Shown: piece after piece, positions 39,171 through 45,980 of the stretch
Layout: every line of letters starts with the position of its first letter
Position numbering within the stretch: position 1 is the stretch's first letter
Origin: a virus
Virus record (IMG/VR): IMGVR_UViG_3300042876_000267
Location: 1 to 47,977 of that record
Length of the DNA: 47,977 bases
Reading direction: 5' to 3' (one strand)
Translations under genes and position numbers: made by a program
The notes under the pieces: generated by a model
What the model was told of the DNA's origin: nothing
Seen by the model: the letters and a program-made list of their open reading frames with translations, nothing else
Databases searched by the model: none

Positions 39171-39195
39171 AAAAAGGGGGGCGATACTGCCCCCC
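39171..39195 (-). terminator. Intrinsic terminator abutting a start codon
   Basis: On the minus strand: GGGGGGC-AGTATC-GCCCCCC followed by TTTTT, then C and the ATG of gene 38594-39169. It is a perfect 7-bp GC stem with T tract. It either ends the 39774-40427 transcript or gates expression of the next gene by read-through. Confidence 0.9.
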
Positions 39196-39773
39196 ATTCT
39201 GCTGCCTCAGCGGCTGCCTGCGCTACCGGGCGATGACGGGCGAAGCCTCACCGATCCGTGCCATTCGCAGCCGTGCCAGCCGTGCCCCGACGTGCGGAGC
39301 CGCGACGTGCCTGCAAGGCCATTCGAGAAAACGCCGGGGCAATCCTCGCCTGGTCATGCCGTGCCAGCCGTCAGCGCCTGTCCTGGGGACGCCACGCGTC
39401 GCCATTCCAGCAGCTCCTTGCCACCGAGACCATTCAGCGCAGAGCGCTTCCATCCCGTGCCAAACCAGCTGCGCGACTCGCTTCCGGGTCTCGCCATCCC
39501 GTTCCTGCCGGTTCATTCCCTGCTCAGCAACTCCGAGCCACGCCATGCCGGCGAGTCCCTTCGATGCAGATCCGAGCCATCCACGCCAGCAGTGCCGTGT
39601 GCTGCCGCACCGTGCAGAGCCTTGACGAGCCATGCCAGCCGTATCGCTCCCGGCCTGGCGTCTCCACACGTCGCGTTGCCTTGCCTGCCCTTCCGAGCGC
39701 AGCCGTCCGAAGCCACTCCAGCCGTGTACGGGGCCGCCGTGGAGTGCGGCGGCCTGCGTTGATGCGGCCAGCA
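39196..39773 (-). repeat. Non-coding interval with scattered ACGGCTGGCAYGGC repeats
   Basis: About 580 nt with no convincing gene. Plus-strand GCCRTGCCAGCCGT occurs at 39270-39283, 39358-39371 and 39629-39642, with a partial copy at 39714-39726, plus many shorter GCCATGCC/GCCGTGCC pieces. Long frames exist on both strands, but their translations are low-complexity (minus strand: GMARQGSAR, GMAWLGVAEQG), the usual result of GGCATGGC-type repeats. Possibly a replication, recombination or regulatory RNA region. Confidence 0.5.
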
Positions 39774-40427
39774 TCAGATGACGGAAAAGAGCCCGTAGCC
39801 CAGTCCCGCGCTGTTCTTCGAGTCGGGCCGCCCCTCCCCGATGCCAACCTGCATCCCGACGCGGACGATGAGGTTGGCCACGTCGGTCTCGGTGAACATG
39901 CCCGCGTCATAGCGGATCCGCAGCACGGCCCCCCACTCTGGGTACATGGGCCGCGACCGGAGGTCAACCACGCCCGTGGCATTGCGCGTGGGGGCCACCC
40001 ACTGCACGGCCTCTCCCTTGGTCAGCCGGATCAGGGGTGAGAAGTCCACCCTGTCGAGTCCGTCAGCTTCCACGGCGAAAGCCAGCTTGGCCCTGGTCAT
40101 CACATAGCCACAGGCTTTGCAGGCGCTGATGCCCGCGTTCCTGATGCTGCTGGCTGCAAAGCCCTCCCAGCCCTCGGTGCTGACGTGCTTCGCATCCTCA
40201 AACAGCGCGTCAAAGTCCTTTGCCTCACGGGCCTTCTTGGACTTGGCCGTGCTGCCTGCCTCCTGTGTTGCCCGGATCATCTCCATAGCCTTGGCACTGA
40301 AGCGGTTGATCACCAGCGGGCTGGTGCCCTCGATCTCGAAGGCGATGGTGCGGAAGTCAGGCGGGGTGATGTTCAGCGCCTTCACGGCGGACGCTGGCCG
40401 CTCCAGGGCGGTTGCCTTGCTTGGCAT
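39774..40427 (-). CDS. Conserved phage protein with RAMP-like glycine motif
   Basis: A 217-residue protein (MPSKATALERPASAVKALNI...). Conserved-looking blocks are IEGTSPLVINRFSAKAMEM (32-50), GWEGFAASSIRNAGISACK (86-104), RNATGVVDLRSRPMYPEW (148-165) and a C-terminal Gly-rich segment, GIGEGRPDSKNSAGLGYG (195-212). The last resembles the glycine loop of Cas5/Cas7-type RAMP folds, and the first the I-x-G-x-(S/A)-PL start of Cas7-like chains. I recall it as a widespread phage family of unknown function. A nucleic-acid-binding RAMP-like protein is inference. ATG 40427 has a minus-strand TGTACCGT upstream. Confidence 0.65.
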   Translation of the reverse strand: MPSKATALERPASAVKALNITPPDFRTIAFEIEGTSPLVINRFSAKAMEMIRATQEAGSTAKSKKAREAKDFDALFEDAKHVSTEGWEGFAASSIRNAGISACKACGYVMTRAKLAFAVEADGLDRVDFSPLIRLTKGEAVQWVAPTRNATGVVDLRSRPMYPEWGAVLRIRYDAGMFTETDVANLIVRVGMQVGIGEGRPDSKNSAGLGYGLFSVI

Positions 40428-40520
40428 GGTGTTCGTGGGGTCGTGTGGGCCGCCGGCAGTGCCGTTGCGATCTGGCAACGGTACACGGTGCAGCACCTTG
40501 CGAACTGTGACGGGTGACCG

Positions 40521-40549
40521 TTGCAAGATCGCGCCATAGGCTGTACCAT
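40521..40549 (+). promoter_or_regulatory. Early promoter, TTGCAA-N17-TACCAT
   Basis: TTGCAA (40521-40526) and TACCAT (40544-40549), 17 bp apart, inside GCGCCATAGGCTGTACCATT, nearly identical to the promoter at 37624-37652. It drives the long accessory operon beginning at 40574. Confidence 0.6.
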
Positions 40550-40573
40550 TGCAGAGCACCACCGCCCCACCCC

Positions 40574-40843
40574 TTGGCACTCTGCATCCCCCTTCCTGAC
40601 GCCCCTCCGGTCGCTGACCAGTCGGCCGATCAGTGGCACTTCCGCGACGACAGCGGCCATGAGGACTGGGTTCTCTATCCCGGTTACCTCGCCGCCATGC
40701 ACGCCCACTACAGGGCCAGCGTCTGGTACACGGTGCAGCGTTACCCCGCTGCGCTGCCGGATCCTGCCGACTTGATGGACTGGCACGACCAGACCGACCC
40801 CCGGCGGCACCCTTCCCTGAGTGCTGCTGAGCGCAACGCCTGA
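40574..40843 (+). CDS. First gene of accessory operon (TTG start, 89 aa)
   Basis: Translation from TTG gives MALCIPLPDAPPVADQSADQ... WHFRDDSGHEDWVLYPGYLA. It is rich in Trp and His, ending SLSAAERNA. TTG 40574 is chosen because it is the first in-frame start after the predicted transcription start (about 40556). No family recognised. Confidence 0.55.
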   Translation: MALCIPLPDAPPVADQSADQWHFRDDSGHEDWVLYPGYLAAMHAHYRASVWYTVQRYPAALPDPADLMDWHDQTDPRRHPSLSAAERNA

Positions 40844-40873
40844 CCGTTGCAGATTCCCAACGCCACCACCCCC

Positions 40874-41137
40874 ATGACACAGCCCCAAGTCTTGCAAGGC
40901 GACCGCTTGATGGTTGCCCTGGAAGCCTCCACCCTTGCCGCTGAGCGCCGTGAGGATGCCCGCACAGCCAACCCTGCGGTGTCCACCCTCTCTCGGCACG
41001 TCGATGCCATCGAGGCCCACGTTGACGACGTGCTGACCTTCTTCTCCCTTGCCGAGGCCAACCCTCAGGCCCTGTCCAACCTGCTGGCCCGTCTGCAACG
41101 TGTCCAGCAAACCATCGAGACCGCTGCCCGCAAATGA
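40874..41137 (+). CDS. Helical protein (87 aa)
   Basis: MTQPQVLQGDRLMVALEAST... with LSRHVDAIEAHVDDVLTFFS and ALSNLLARLQRVQQTIETAA, an all-helical, coiled-coil-prone protein. The stop overlaps the next ATG (ATGA). Function unknown. Confidence 0.65.
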   Translation: MTQPQVLQGDRLMVALEASTLAAERREDARTANPAVSTLSRHVDAIEAHVDDVLTFFSLAEANPQALSNLLARLQRVQQTIETAARK

Positions 41138-41346
41138 TCTACCTCGTTTCATACACAAGAGATTCGGCCTGCCTGCCTCCAGGCGCCGAAGGCCGAGACC
41201 CAGTGCAAGCCACCACATGGTGTGTCCCAACCGGATGGTCAGACCAGTGCATCATCAGCAATTTCCAAGAGCGTTTTCCTGGGGCAACGGTGCTCAGCCT
41301 GACCCCAAAAGCGCTTGAACCCATGCAACCAGGAGCCGCCCAATGA
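41134..41346 (+). CDS. Small protein preceding HNH-like gene (70 aa)
   Basis: MIYLVSYTRDSACLPPGAEG... with TTWCVPTGWSDQCIISNFQE, apparently a small alpha/beta protein. Codons are more AT-rich than in upstream genes. ATGA overlaps both neighbours. It may have travelled with the endonuclease gene that follows. No family recognised. Confidence 0.6.
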   Translation: MIYLVSYTRDSACLPPGAEGRDPVQATTWCVPTGWSDQCIISNFQERFPGATVLSLTPKALEPMQPGAAQ

Positions 41347-41963
41347 AATGGAGCCCGACCATGCAAACGAAAGCTGAGGTCATGGCAGCTTGCGGGACAG
41401 GAGTCCGCAAAATCGGTTTGCTGCTAGGTGTAAGCGAACGAACCGTAAGCAACCATTTGATCCCTTTGCTGGCAGAGGCAAACCGTCGCCGCGCAAAAGA
41501 ATGGCACTGGGCCAACCGAGAAAAAGCAGTGGCATACAGCAAGGCGTTCCATGCTGCCAACATTGAAAAGGCCATATGGCGAGGCATAATCCGCCGATGC
41601 CATAACCCATCTGATCCTGGCTATCAGCATTATGGCGGCAGGGGAATTGCTGTTTGCGATCGCTGGCAGCAATCTTTTGAGGCGTTCCTTAACGACGTAA
41701 GCTTTCGCCCATCTCAGGGTCATTCCATTGACCGTATCAACAATGACGGCCACTACGAACCAGGCAACGTCCGATGGGCGACGCGCCAAGAGCAGGCGCT
41801 AAACACTCGCCGCAACGTTTGGGTTGAGCTGGACGGAGAAATCATCAGATTGGCCGAAGGTGCAAAGCGAATGGGCGAGAAATACGGGGCCGTTCGTGCT
41901 CGGGTCGAGCGCGGTACGCATCCGCGTCTTCGCAAGGTTGGCAAAACGGAGGTGATCGCATGA
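41343..41963 (+). CDS. Homing-type endonuclease, YGGRGI family (copy 1)
   Basis: A 206-residue protein. The N-terminal HTH (residues 12-45, GVRKIGLLLGVSERTVSNHL) is followed by the nuclease-like core HYGGRGIAVCDRW (96-108), HSIDRINNDGHYEPGNVRWA (127-146) and T-x2-EQ-x-N-x-RRN. His-Asp-Arg and Asn-Arg-Trp blocks of this kind mark a widespread phage family of presumed HNH-like homing endonucleases. A related copy is at 46854. Lower GC than neighbours supports mobility. Metal ligands are not certain. Confidence 0.75.
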   Translation: MKWSPTMQTKAEVMAACGTGVRKIGLLLGVSERTVSNHLIPLLAEANRRRAKEWHWANREKAVAYSKAFHAANIEKAIWRGIIRRCHNPSDPGYQHYGGRGIAVCDRWQQSFEAFLNDVSFRPSQGHSIDRINNDGHYEPGNVRWATRQEQALNTRRNVWVELDGEIIRLAEGAKRMGEKYGAVRARVERGTHPRLRKVGKTEVIA

Positions 41964-42229
41964 TCTCGGCCGTCCCCGGCGAACTCACTGCCCGCCAGCG
42001 TGAAATCCTCGACTGGCTTGGCCGCTACGTCATTGATAAGGGCTATGCGCCCACCTACAGCGAGGTTGCCCGCGCCTTTGGGATGAAATGCCACAGCACG
42101 GCGCAGCACCACATGGGCAGCCTGCGGCAGCTTGGCTGGATCCGCTGGACGCCTGGCAGGTCTAACACGCTGGAGTTTTACCGCCCTGACGGCACCTGGA
42201 GCCGTCTCCCACCCCCGAAGGTCTTGTGA
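41960..42229 (+). CDS. LexA-like DNA-binding domain protein
   Basis: An 89-residue protein equivalent to the LexA N-terminal winged helix: LTARQREILDWLGRYVIDKG-YAPTYSEVARAFG, then HHMGSLRQLGWIRWTPGRSN. The autocleavage domain is absent. It could compete for host SOS boxes or regulate phage early genes. It overlaps the endonuclease gene by ATGA. Confidence 0.8.
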   Translation: MISAVPGELTARQREILDWLGRYVIDKGYAPTYSEVARAFGMKCHSTAQHHMGSLRQLGWIRWTPGRSNTLEFYRPDGTWSRLPPPKVL

Positions 42230-42369
42230 GCACCCCTATGGCTGATCTTGCCGCCACCCTGTTTGCCCTCGCGGTCGGCACCCTGCTGGGCTTCTGCCTC
42301 GGCAACCTCCAGCGCACGGCTCGCCCCCCGCACCGTCCCCAACGCACCCCCCGCTACCCCTGGCGATGA
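42226..42369 (+). CDS. Small single-span membrane protein
   Basis: GTG 42226 overlaps the preceding stop (GTGA); ATG 42238 is an alternative. Reads MSTPMADLAATLFALAVGTL-LGFCLGN, one membrane span, then a basic Pro/Arg tail. Its stop overlaps the next ATG. Unknown function; typical of small early phage inner-membrane proteins. Confidence 0.6.
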   Translation: MSTPMADLAATLFALAVGTLLGFCLGNLQRTARPPHRPQRTPRYPWR

Positions 42370-42539
42370 CCATTCAGATGTTCCCCATTCGCGTCAACAA
42401 GCGCACCGTTGCCACCCCCGCACGGCGCCCGGCCCCGATCACCCATCAGCTTGTGCTGCTGTCCGTGGTCCTGAACGTGTGCACCCTCGCTGTGGTTGCC
42501 CACCTGTCGCACACCCTCCTTTCGCTGGTGCAACGATGA
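42366..42539 (+). CDS. Small membrane protein (57 aa)
   Basis: MTIQMFPIRVNKRTVATPAR... followed by the hydrophobic segment QLVLLSVVLNVCTLAVVAHL. N-terminal basic, C-terminal membrane span. ATGA overlaps both sides. Unknown function. Confidence 0.6.
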   Translation: MTIQMFPIRVNKRTVATPARRPAPITHQLVLLSVVLNVCTLAVVAHLSHTLLSLVQR

Positions 42540-42772
42540 AACGAGTCACCACCCAGCGCCCCAGCAGCTACACGCTCGCCTGGCACTGGCCCACCAACCC
42601 CCGCGACACCCTCGGCCAGTCCAACTACTCCAACAGCGCCGTGGCCGACGTGCTCATGCACGCGGAGGCGCTGCTGAAGGACGGCTATGGGGTCACGATC
42701 ACCCCGCCGGCCACCGCACGGCATACGCCCCTGACGGTCGAGGTGGTCGATCTGGAGGTGATCCATGGCTGA
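42536..42772 (+). CDS. Hypothetical soluble protein (78 aa)
   Basis: MKRVTTQRPSSYTLAWHWPT... then VADVLMHAEALLKDGYGVTI and TVEVVDLEVIHG, a small alpha/beta protein. ATGA at its start. No family recognised. Confidence 0.6.
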   Translation: MKRVTTQRPSSYTLAWHWPTNPRDTLGQSNYSNSAVADVLMHAEALLKDGYGVTITPPATARHTPLTVEVVDLEVIHG

Positions 42773-42941
42773 TCGTCCGTTTCACGATTCGGCACGGCTG
42801 GGCCACCGCCAATGGGCTTATACCCATGGCGCGTGGCATGAGTGGGACGAGCGCACAGCAACTTGGCGTCTTTCTGCTCATCCACCACAAGACGCAAACT
42901 TTTTCAATCACCGAGAATCAATTTTGGGGAGGAGCAAATGA
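42765..42941 (+). CDS. Trp/His-rich small protein (58 aa)
   Basis: MADRPFHDSARLGHRQWAYT, HGAWHEWDERTATWRL... It overlaps the preceding gene by 8 nt and the next by ATGA. The 3' end holds the GGGGAGGA ribosome-binding sequence of the next gene. Unknown function. Confidence 0.55.
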   Translation: MADRPFHDSARLGHRQWAYTHGAWHEWDERTATWRLSAHPPQDANFFNHRESILGRSK

Positions 42942-43144
42942 CCGACCCCACATTCCGCGCGAAGGTCCGCCCCGAGCTGCACCCTGCGGCACAGGAGCTG
43001 GTCAACATCTACGAGGCCACCCCCGGCAGCACGGGGCCTGGCTGCTGCCCTGAGGCGCTGGCGGCGGTGCTGCAACAGGTTGCGGGGCTGGATGCTGCAG
43101 CACTGCGGGAGCTTGCTGCGTTCCTGCTCGGGTGGCAGCCATGA
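42938..43144 (+). CDS. Small helical protein (68 aa)
   Basis: MTDPTFRAKVRPELHPAAQE..., then LAAVLQQVAGLDAAALRELA. It has one of the few strong Shine-Dalgarno sequences in this operon (GGGGAGGA, 42926-42933). ATGA with both neighbours. Unknown function. Confidence 0.65.
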   Translation: MTDPTFRAKVRPELHPAAQELVNIYEATPGSTGPGCCPEALAAVLQQVAGLDAAALRELAAFLLGWQP

Positions 43145-43431
43145 CCACCACCGAAGCCCAGCAGCTCGACCGCTGCGCCAAGCGGCTGCGCACGCTGCGT
43201 ACGGCTGAGGAGTCCCTGGCGCTGGATGACCCCCGGCGCATCGCTGCCCTGATGGCGGCACGGGATGAGATCGACGCCACGATCAGGGTGCTGCGGTGGC
43301 GGCCACGGCCTCGCGTCAGCACTCCCGCTGTGGCGCTGCTGTCCGTGTGCGTTGCGCTGTTTGTGGCCGTTGGCCTCAAGACCGTGGTGCTGCTCACCGA
43401 AGGGCGGCCGGCGGTGGAGGTGCGGAAGTGA
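43141..43431 (+). CDS. Membrane protein with N-terminal helix (96 aa)
   Basis: MTTTEAQQLDRCAKRLRTLR..., a charged helical cytoplasmic part, then a single span AVALLSVCVALFVAVGLKTV near the C-terminus. ATGA start and GTGA end overlaps. Unknown function. Confidence 0.65.
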   Translation: MTTTEAQQLDRCAKRLRTLRTAEESLALDDPRRIAALMAARDEIDATIRVLRWRPRPRVSTPAVALLSVCVALFVAVGLKTVVLLTEGRPAVEVRK

Positions 43432-43694
43432 GCACCCGCAAAGTCACATCCCAGAAGGGCCTTACTCCTTGCCCCCGCTGCGGCAACCGGCACGCCTTCG
43501 TCGCCGTGTCGCAGCAGGTCAGCGAGGACTGCTGCGAGGTCTGGCTTCGCTGCGGATCCTGCGGCCACGAGCCGGACTGGCAGCACCGCCGCGAAGACAC
43601 CTGGGGCAGCCTAGGCAACGACATGGTGAATTGCCTCGGCCACGACTGGAACGACTGGGCTGGGCAGCAGTGCCACGCGGAGGCCCAGCGATGA
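43428..43694 (+). CDS. Zinc-ribbon protein (88 aa, GTG start)
   Basis: MSTRKVTSQKGLTPCPRCGN... with CPRC (15-18) and CGSCGH (46-51) flanking a short beta hairpin: a Lar/restriction-alleviation-like zinc ribbon. Proteins of this shape in phages can blunt host restriction or bind nucleic acid; the role here is inferred. GTG overlaps the previous TGA. Confidence 0.65.
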   Translation: MSTRKVTSQKGLTPCPRCGNRHAFVAVSQQVSEDCCEVWLRCGSCGHEPDWQHRREDTWGSLGNDMVNCLGHDWNDWAGQQCHAEAQR

Positions 43695-43924
43695 GCAAGC
43701 CACTGAGCCCACAGGCGCAGGCGGTGGCACAGGCAGCGCGTGGTGCCTATTGGCTGCCCGATCAGGAGTGCCCTGGCGAGCCTGACGCCATTGCTGCCGC
43801 CGCCCTCCGCGCCGCTGCGGATCAGATTCAACGCGATCCCAAGCAAAGTCATCAGGCCCTTGGAATTGCAGCATCTCGACGGCAGCTGCTCGCCATCGCC
43901 GCCGAGCTGGAGGCAGGGGGATGA
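43691..43924 (+). CDS. Small helical protein (77 aa)
   Basis: MSKPLSPQAQAVAQAARGAY..., AIAAAALRAAADQI, RRQLLAIAAELEAGG. Ala-rich, all helical, ATGA overlaps both sides. The pattern A-x-AAALRAAAD-x-I recurs in phage small proteins of unknown role. Confidence 0.6.
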   Translation: MSKPLSPQAQAVAQAARGAYWLPDQECPGEPDAIAAAALRAAADQIQRDPKQSHQALGIAASRRQLLAIAAELEAGG

Positions 43925-44301
43925 AAGCGCAGACCGGCTACACCTTTGGGCAAGCACTTTATCGCTACGTCGATACACGGGAAGGATTTTGGGATTCCGA
44001 CTTGGAGATGAGCGCCGGCTATCGCGTCCGAATTGATTGCCGAACTTATCGGGTAGTCAAGGTGACCCCACGTGGCGCCTGGATCCGCAGCGCCCTGCAC
44101 ATGGCTTGGGCAAACAATGATCGCTTCATCCGCTGGGAAGGTCGCAAAAAGTACGCCTATCCCACGCAGTCTGAAGCGTGGGAATCGTTCCTCATCCGCA
44201 AACGCCGCCGGGTTGAGTACCTGAACGATCAACTGGATTACGCCTTAAGAGTTCAGAGCAAAGCCGAATCCACCCCACCACCGCAAGGCGATACAGCATG
44301 A
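43921..44301 (+). CDS. Hypothetical protein (126 aa)
   Basis: MKAQTGYTFGQALYRYVDTR..., then YRVRIDCRTYRVVKVTPRGA and YAYPTQSEAWESFLIRKRRR. A small beta barrel followed by a basic helix, so possibly nucleic-acid binding. Lower GC than neighbours. ATGA overlaps. Confidence 0.65.
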   Translation: MKAQTGYTFGQALYRYVDTREGFWDSDLEMSAGYRVRIDCRTYRVVKVTPRGAWIRSALHMAWANNDRFIRWEGRKKYAYPTQSEAWESFLIRKRRRVEYLNDQLDYALRVQSKAESTPPPQGDTA

Positions 44302-44699
44302 CCCGCCCCCTCCCCGCCGTCGCCCTGCTGCTTCTCACCGCCTGCCAACTCGCCCCAGCCCATGCCGATGGACTACCAGACAGCCTGCCCCCCGACCCCG
44401 CCCGCCCCGGCTGGCGTCCCCCCGCCGCAAGGGCCTACCAGCCTGCTGTGGGCGCTGCCTTTGATTTTGAGCCTGGTCGGGGTCCTTTGGTTGACCCACA
44501 TGCAGAGGACCGCATCTGGCTCGTCACCCCCGGCGCCTGGGGGGCGGCAACGGGTCCGGTATCGCTACCCCCGCCGCTTGTGGTAGCGCCGCCCGGCTGC
44601 CGCCCTGCCCCTGCTGCTGTGCCGGGGCCTGCTGGGGTGGCAGTCGCTGCTGGTGCGTTCACGTTCTCTCGCAAACTTCGCAAACGGATCCATGTCTAA
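44298..44699 (+). CDS. Putative lipoprotein, Pro-rich
   Basis: A 133-residue protein. The signal MTRPLPAVALLLLTACQLAP has a lipobox LTAC with Cys16. The rest is Pro/Ala-rich. It overlaps both neighbours by a few bases, so the frame fits the operon. A second gene-like frame with a membrane span is nested inside (44362). Lipoprotein plus nested membrane protein recalls spanin pairs, but with the nesting reversed. Confidence 0.55.
   Translation: MTRPLPAVALLLLTACQLAPAHADGLPDSLPPDPARPGWRPPAARAYQPAVGAAFDFEPGRGPLVDPHAEDRIWLVTPGAWGAATGPVSLPPPLVVAPPGCRPAPAAVPGPAGVAVAAGAFTFSRKLRKRIHV
44362..44586 (+). CDS. Nested membrane-protein frame inside lipoprotein gene
   Basis: In the +1 frame relative to 44298: MPMDYQTACPPTPPAPAGVP..., a span LLWALPLILSLVGVLWLTHM (residues 29-48) and a basic tail. 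Membrane character is clear, but the frame is wholly enclosed and GC-rich sequence easily gives such frames. Either could be the real gene, or both, as in Rz/Rz1. Confidence 0.35.
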   Translation: MPMDYQTACPPTPPAPAGVPPPQGPTSLLWALPLILSLVGVLWLTHMQRTASGSSPPAPGGRQRVRYRYPRRLW

Positions 44700-45057
44700 C
44701 CTCACGCTTCAACTGGAAGGCGACGCACTGCGCGAAGCCATCGCACAGTCGATCCTTGGGCATCTCACTCCCGAGGCGCAGAAAGAGCTGCTGGACAAGG
44801 CCATTCAAGCGGTGCTGGCGCCCAGCACAAACAGCTATGACCGTGGCAAGTCACCACTGCAGCGAGCATTTGAGGATGCCGTTCAACGGGTGGCGCAGCA
44901 GGAAGCCGTCCGAATGATGACGGAAGACGAATCGGTAAAAGCCAAGATGCAGCAGCTTCTGCGCGACACTGCCGACAAGGTGCTGGCTGCTGACACCGAC
45001 AAGCTGGCCGAAAAGATGTCAGAAGCGTTCGTGGCCTCGATGCGGAGGGACTACTGA
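44692..45057 (+). CDS. Helical protein (121 aa)
   Basis: MSNLTLQLEGDALREAIAQS..., LTPEAQKELLDKAIQAVLAP, then RMMTEDESVKAKMQQLLRDT and a final helix. It resembles small all-helical phage proteins of unknown function. ATG 44692 overlaps the lipoprotein stop region. Confidence 0.65.
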   Translation: MSNLTLQLEGDALREAIAQSILGHLTPEAQKELLDKAIQAVLAPSTNSYDRGKSPLQRAFEDAVQRVAQQEAVRMMTEDESVKAKMQQLLRDTADKVLAADTDKLAEKMSEAFVASMRRDY

Positions 45058-45131
45058 TGACGGTTGGGCTGCTGGGGACGGGGGCCATGTTCCACGCTTC
45101 ACGACAACTTCGACGGAGGACTTCACGATGA
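45057..45131 (+). CDS. Possible 24-residue micropeptide
   Basis: ATG to TGA: MTVGLLGTGAMFHASRQLRR plus RTSR. Both ends use the overlap style of the operon (TGATG before, ATGA after). It may simply be a coupling frame that hands ribosomes to the next gene, whose GGAGG lies inside it. Confidence 0.3.
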   Translation: MTVGLLGTGAMFHASRQLRRRTSR

Positions 45132-45274
45132 CTCAAGAGACATACGAAAACTTGATGCGCGTCATAGAGAAACGGAAACGCCAGGCACGCATAACAGGCG
45201 ACTGGCACGCCTACCGCGCCGCATCAGAAGAAGCAATCAGGCTGCAATCCCAATTTCACAGTTGCCGACCATGA
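45128..45274 (+). CDS. Small charged helical protein (48 aa)
   Basis: MTQETYENLMRVIEKRKRQA, then ARITGDWHAYRAASEEAIRL. A GGAGG ribosome site lies 6-9 nt upstream, and the stop overlaps the next ATG. AT-richer than its neighbours. Unknown function. Confidence 0.55.
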   Translation: MTQETYENLMRVIEKRKRQARITGDWHAYRAASEEAIRLQSQFHSCRP

Positions 45275-45534
45275 CCACAACGCCAAACTTCGACGACCTC
45301 TCGCCGCCGGATGAGATGGTCGAGTGCTGGTCGCCACCTGGGCAGCGAGCGATCACCCTCGCCTACCGAGCCGGCGCCCGTCACGGCTGGGAGCAGGCCC
45401 GCCAGCTCTGGCCGGAGCCCATCACGGATCGGCCGCCGACTGAGGCGGATGGGGATGATGATGGCTGGGTGCAGATGCAGTCTCCGCTGGACTTCTGCCC
45501 CCTTGGTTGCCTGAAAAAATGGATCGACAAATGA
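45271..45534 (+). CDS. Hypothetical protein (87 aa)
   Basis: MTTTPNFDDLSPPDEMVECW..., RAGARHGWEQARQLWPEPIT, then an acidic stretch and DFCPLGCLKKWIDK. ATG 45271 is chosen for its ATGA overlap with the upstream gene. Unknown function. Confidence 0.6.
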   Translation: MTTTPNFDDLSPPDEMVECWSPPGQRAITLAYRAGARHGWEQARQLWPEPITDRPPTEADGDDDGWVQMQSPLDFCPLGCLKKWIDK

Positions 45535-45980
45535 CCCCCACCACCGACTACCGCGCCGCGCTGGCGGAGCTTGCGGACGAACTAGAGAGGCAGGCGAACT
45601 ACATCCACCGGATCGAAGGCGACGACCCTACCGGGCATCCACTGGCTGACCGCGCCCGCGAGCTTCTCGCCGCGCCCGAGGCGGTGGGGGTGGCGGATGA
45701 GGAGATTCTGGCGGTGGCCGGTGATGGCTTAGGGCGTTGGATCGACACAGATGAGACGGAGGGCCTTCTTGCGTTCTCCCGCGCCCTCCTGTCCCGCTAC
45801 GGCACCGCCCACCCCGCGCCGGTCCCGGTGGGCGAGCGTCTGCCGGAGCTACGAGGGATGTTTGAGCGGACGATTGCTGTTGCACAGGCTTCTCAGGATC
45901 CCGTTGGGCACATCCAACTGGCAGACCGTCTCATTGACGCCGTGAAGCAGTGGGCGCTGCCGCTGCCGGGGGATCCATGA
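45531..45980 (+). CDS. Helical protein of a multi-copy phage style (149 aa)
   Basis: MTPTTDYRAALAELADELER..., then PLADRARELLAAPEAVGVAD, ALLSRYGTAHPAPVPVGERL and a final helix. The modules RALL-x-RYG...P-x-PVGERLPE recur in proteins of unknown role shared by cyanobacterial phages as I recall. ATG 45531 overlaps the previous stop. Confidence 0.6.
   Translation: MTPTTDYRAALAELADELERQANYIHRIEGDDPTGHPLADRARELLAAPEAVGVADEEILAVAGDGLGRWIDTDETEGLLAFSRALLSRYGTAHPAPVPVGERLPELRGMFERTIAVAQASQDPVGHIQLADRLIDAVKQWALPLPGDP

Noticed and set aside
39196-39773. CRISPR array or diversity-generating template repeat
   Set aside because: Repeats are short, irregularly spaced and lack uniform spacers; no reverse transcriptase or Cas gene is present.
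39223-39774. Minus-strand frame of 183 codons (GMARQGSARCG type)
   Set aside because: Typical translation of GGCATGGC-like repeats; no fold-like pattern and no supporting start context.
38642-40040. Plus-strand frames of 327 and 260 codons across 38.6-40.0 kb
   Set aside because: Low-complexity translations running antisense to supported minus-strand genes and through the terminator and repeat interval.
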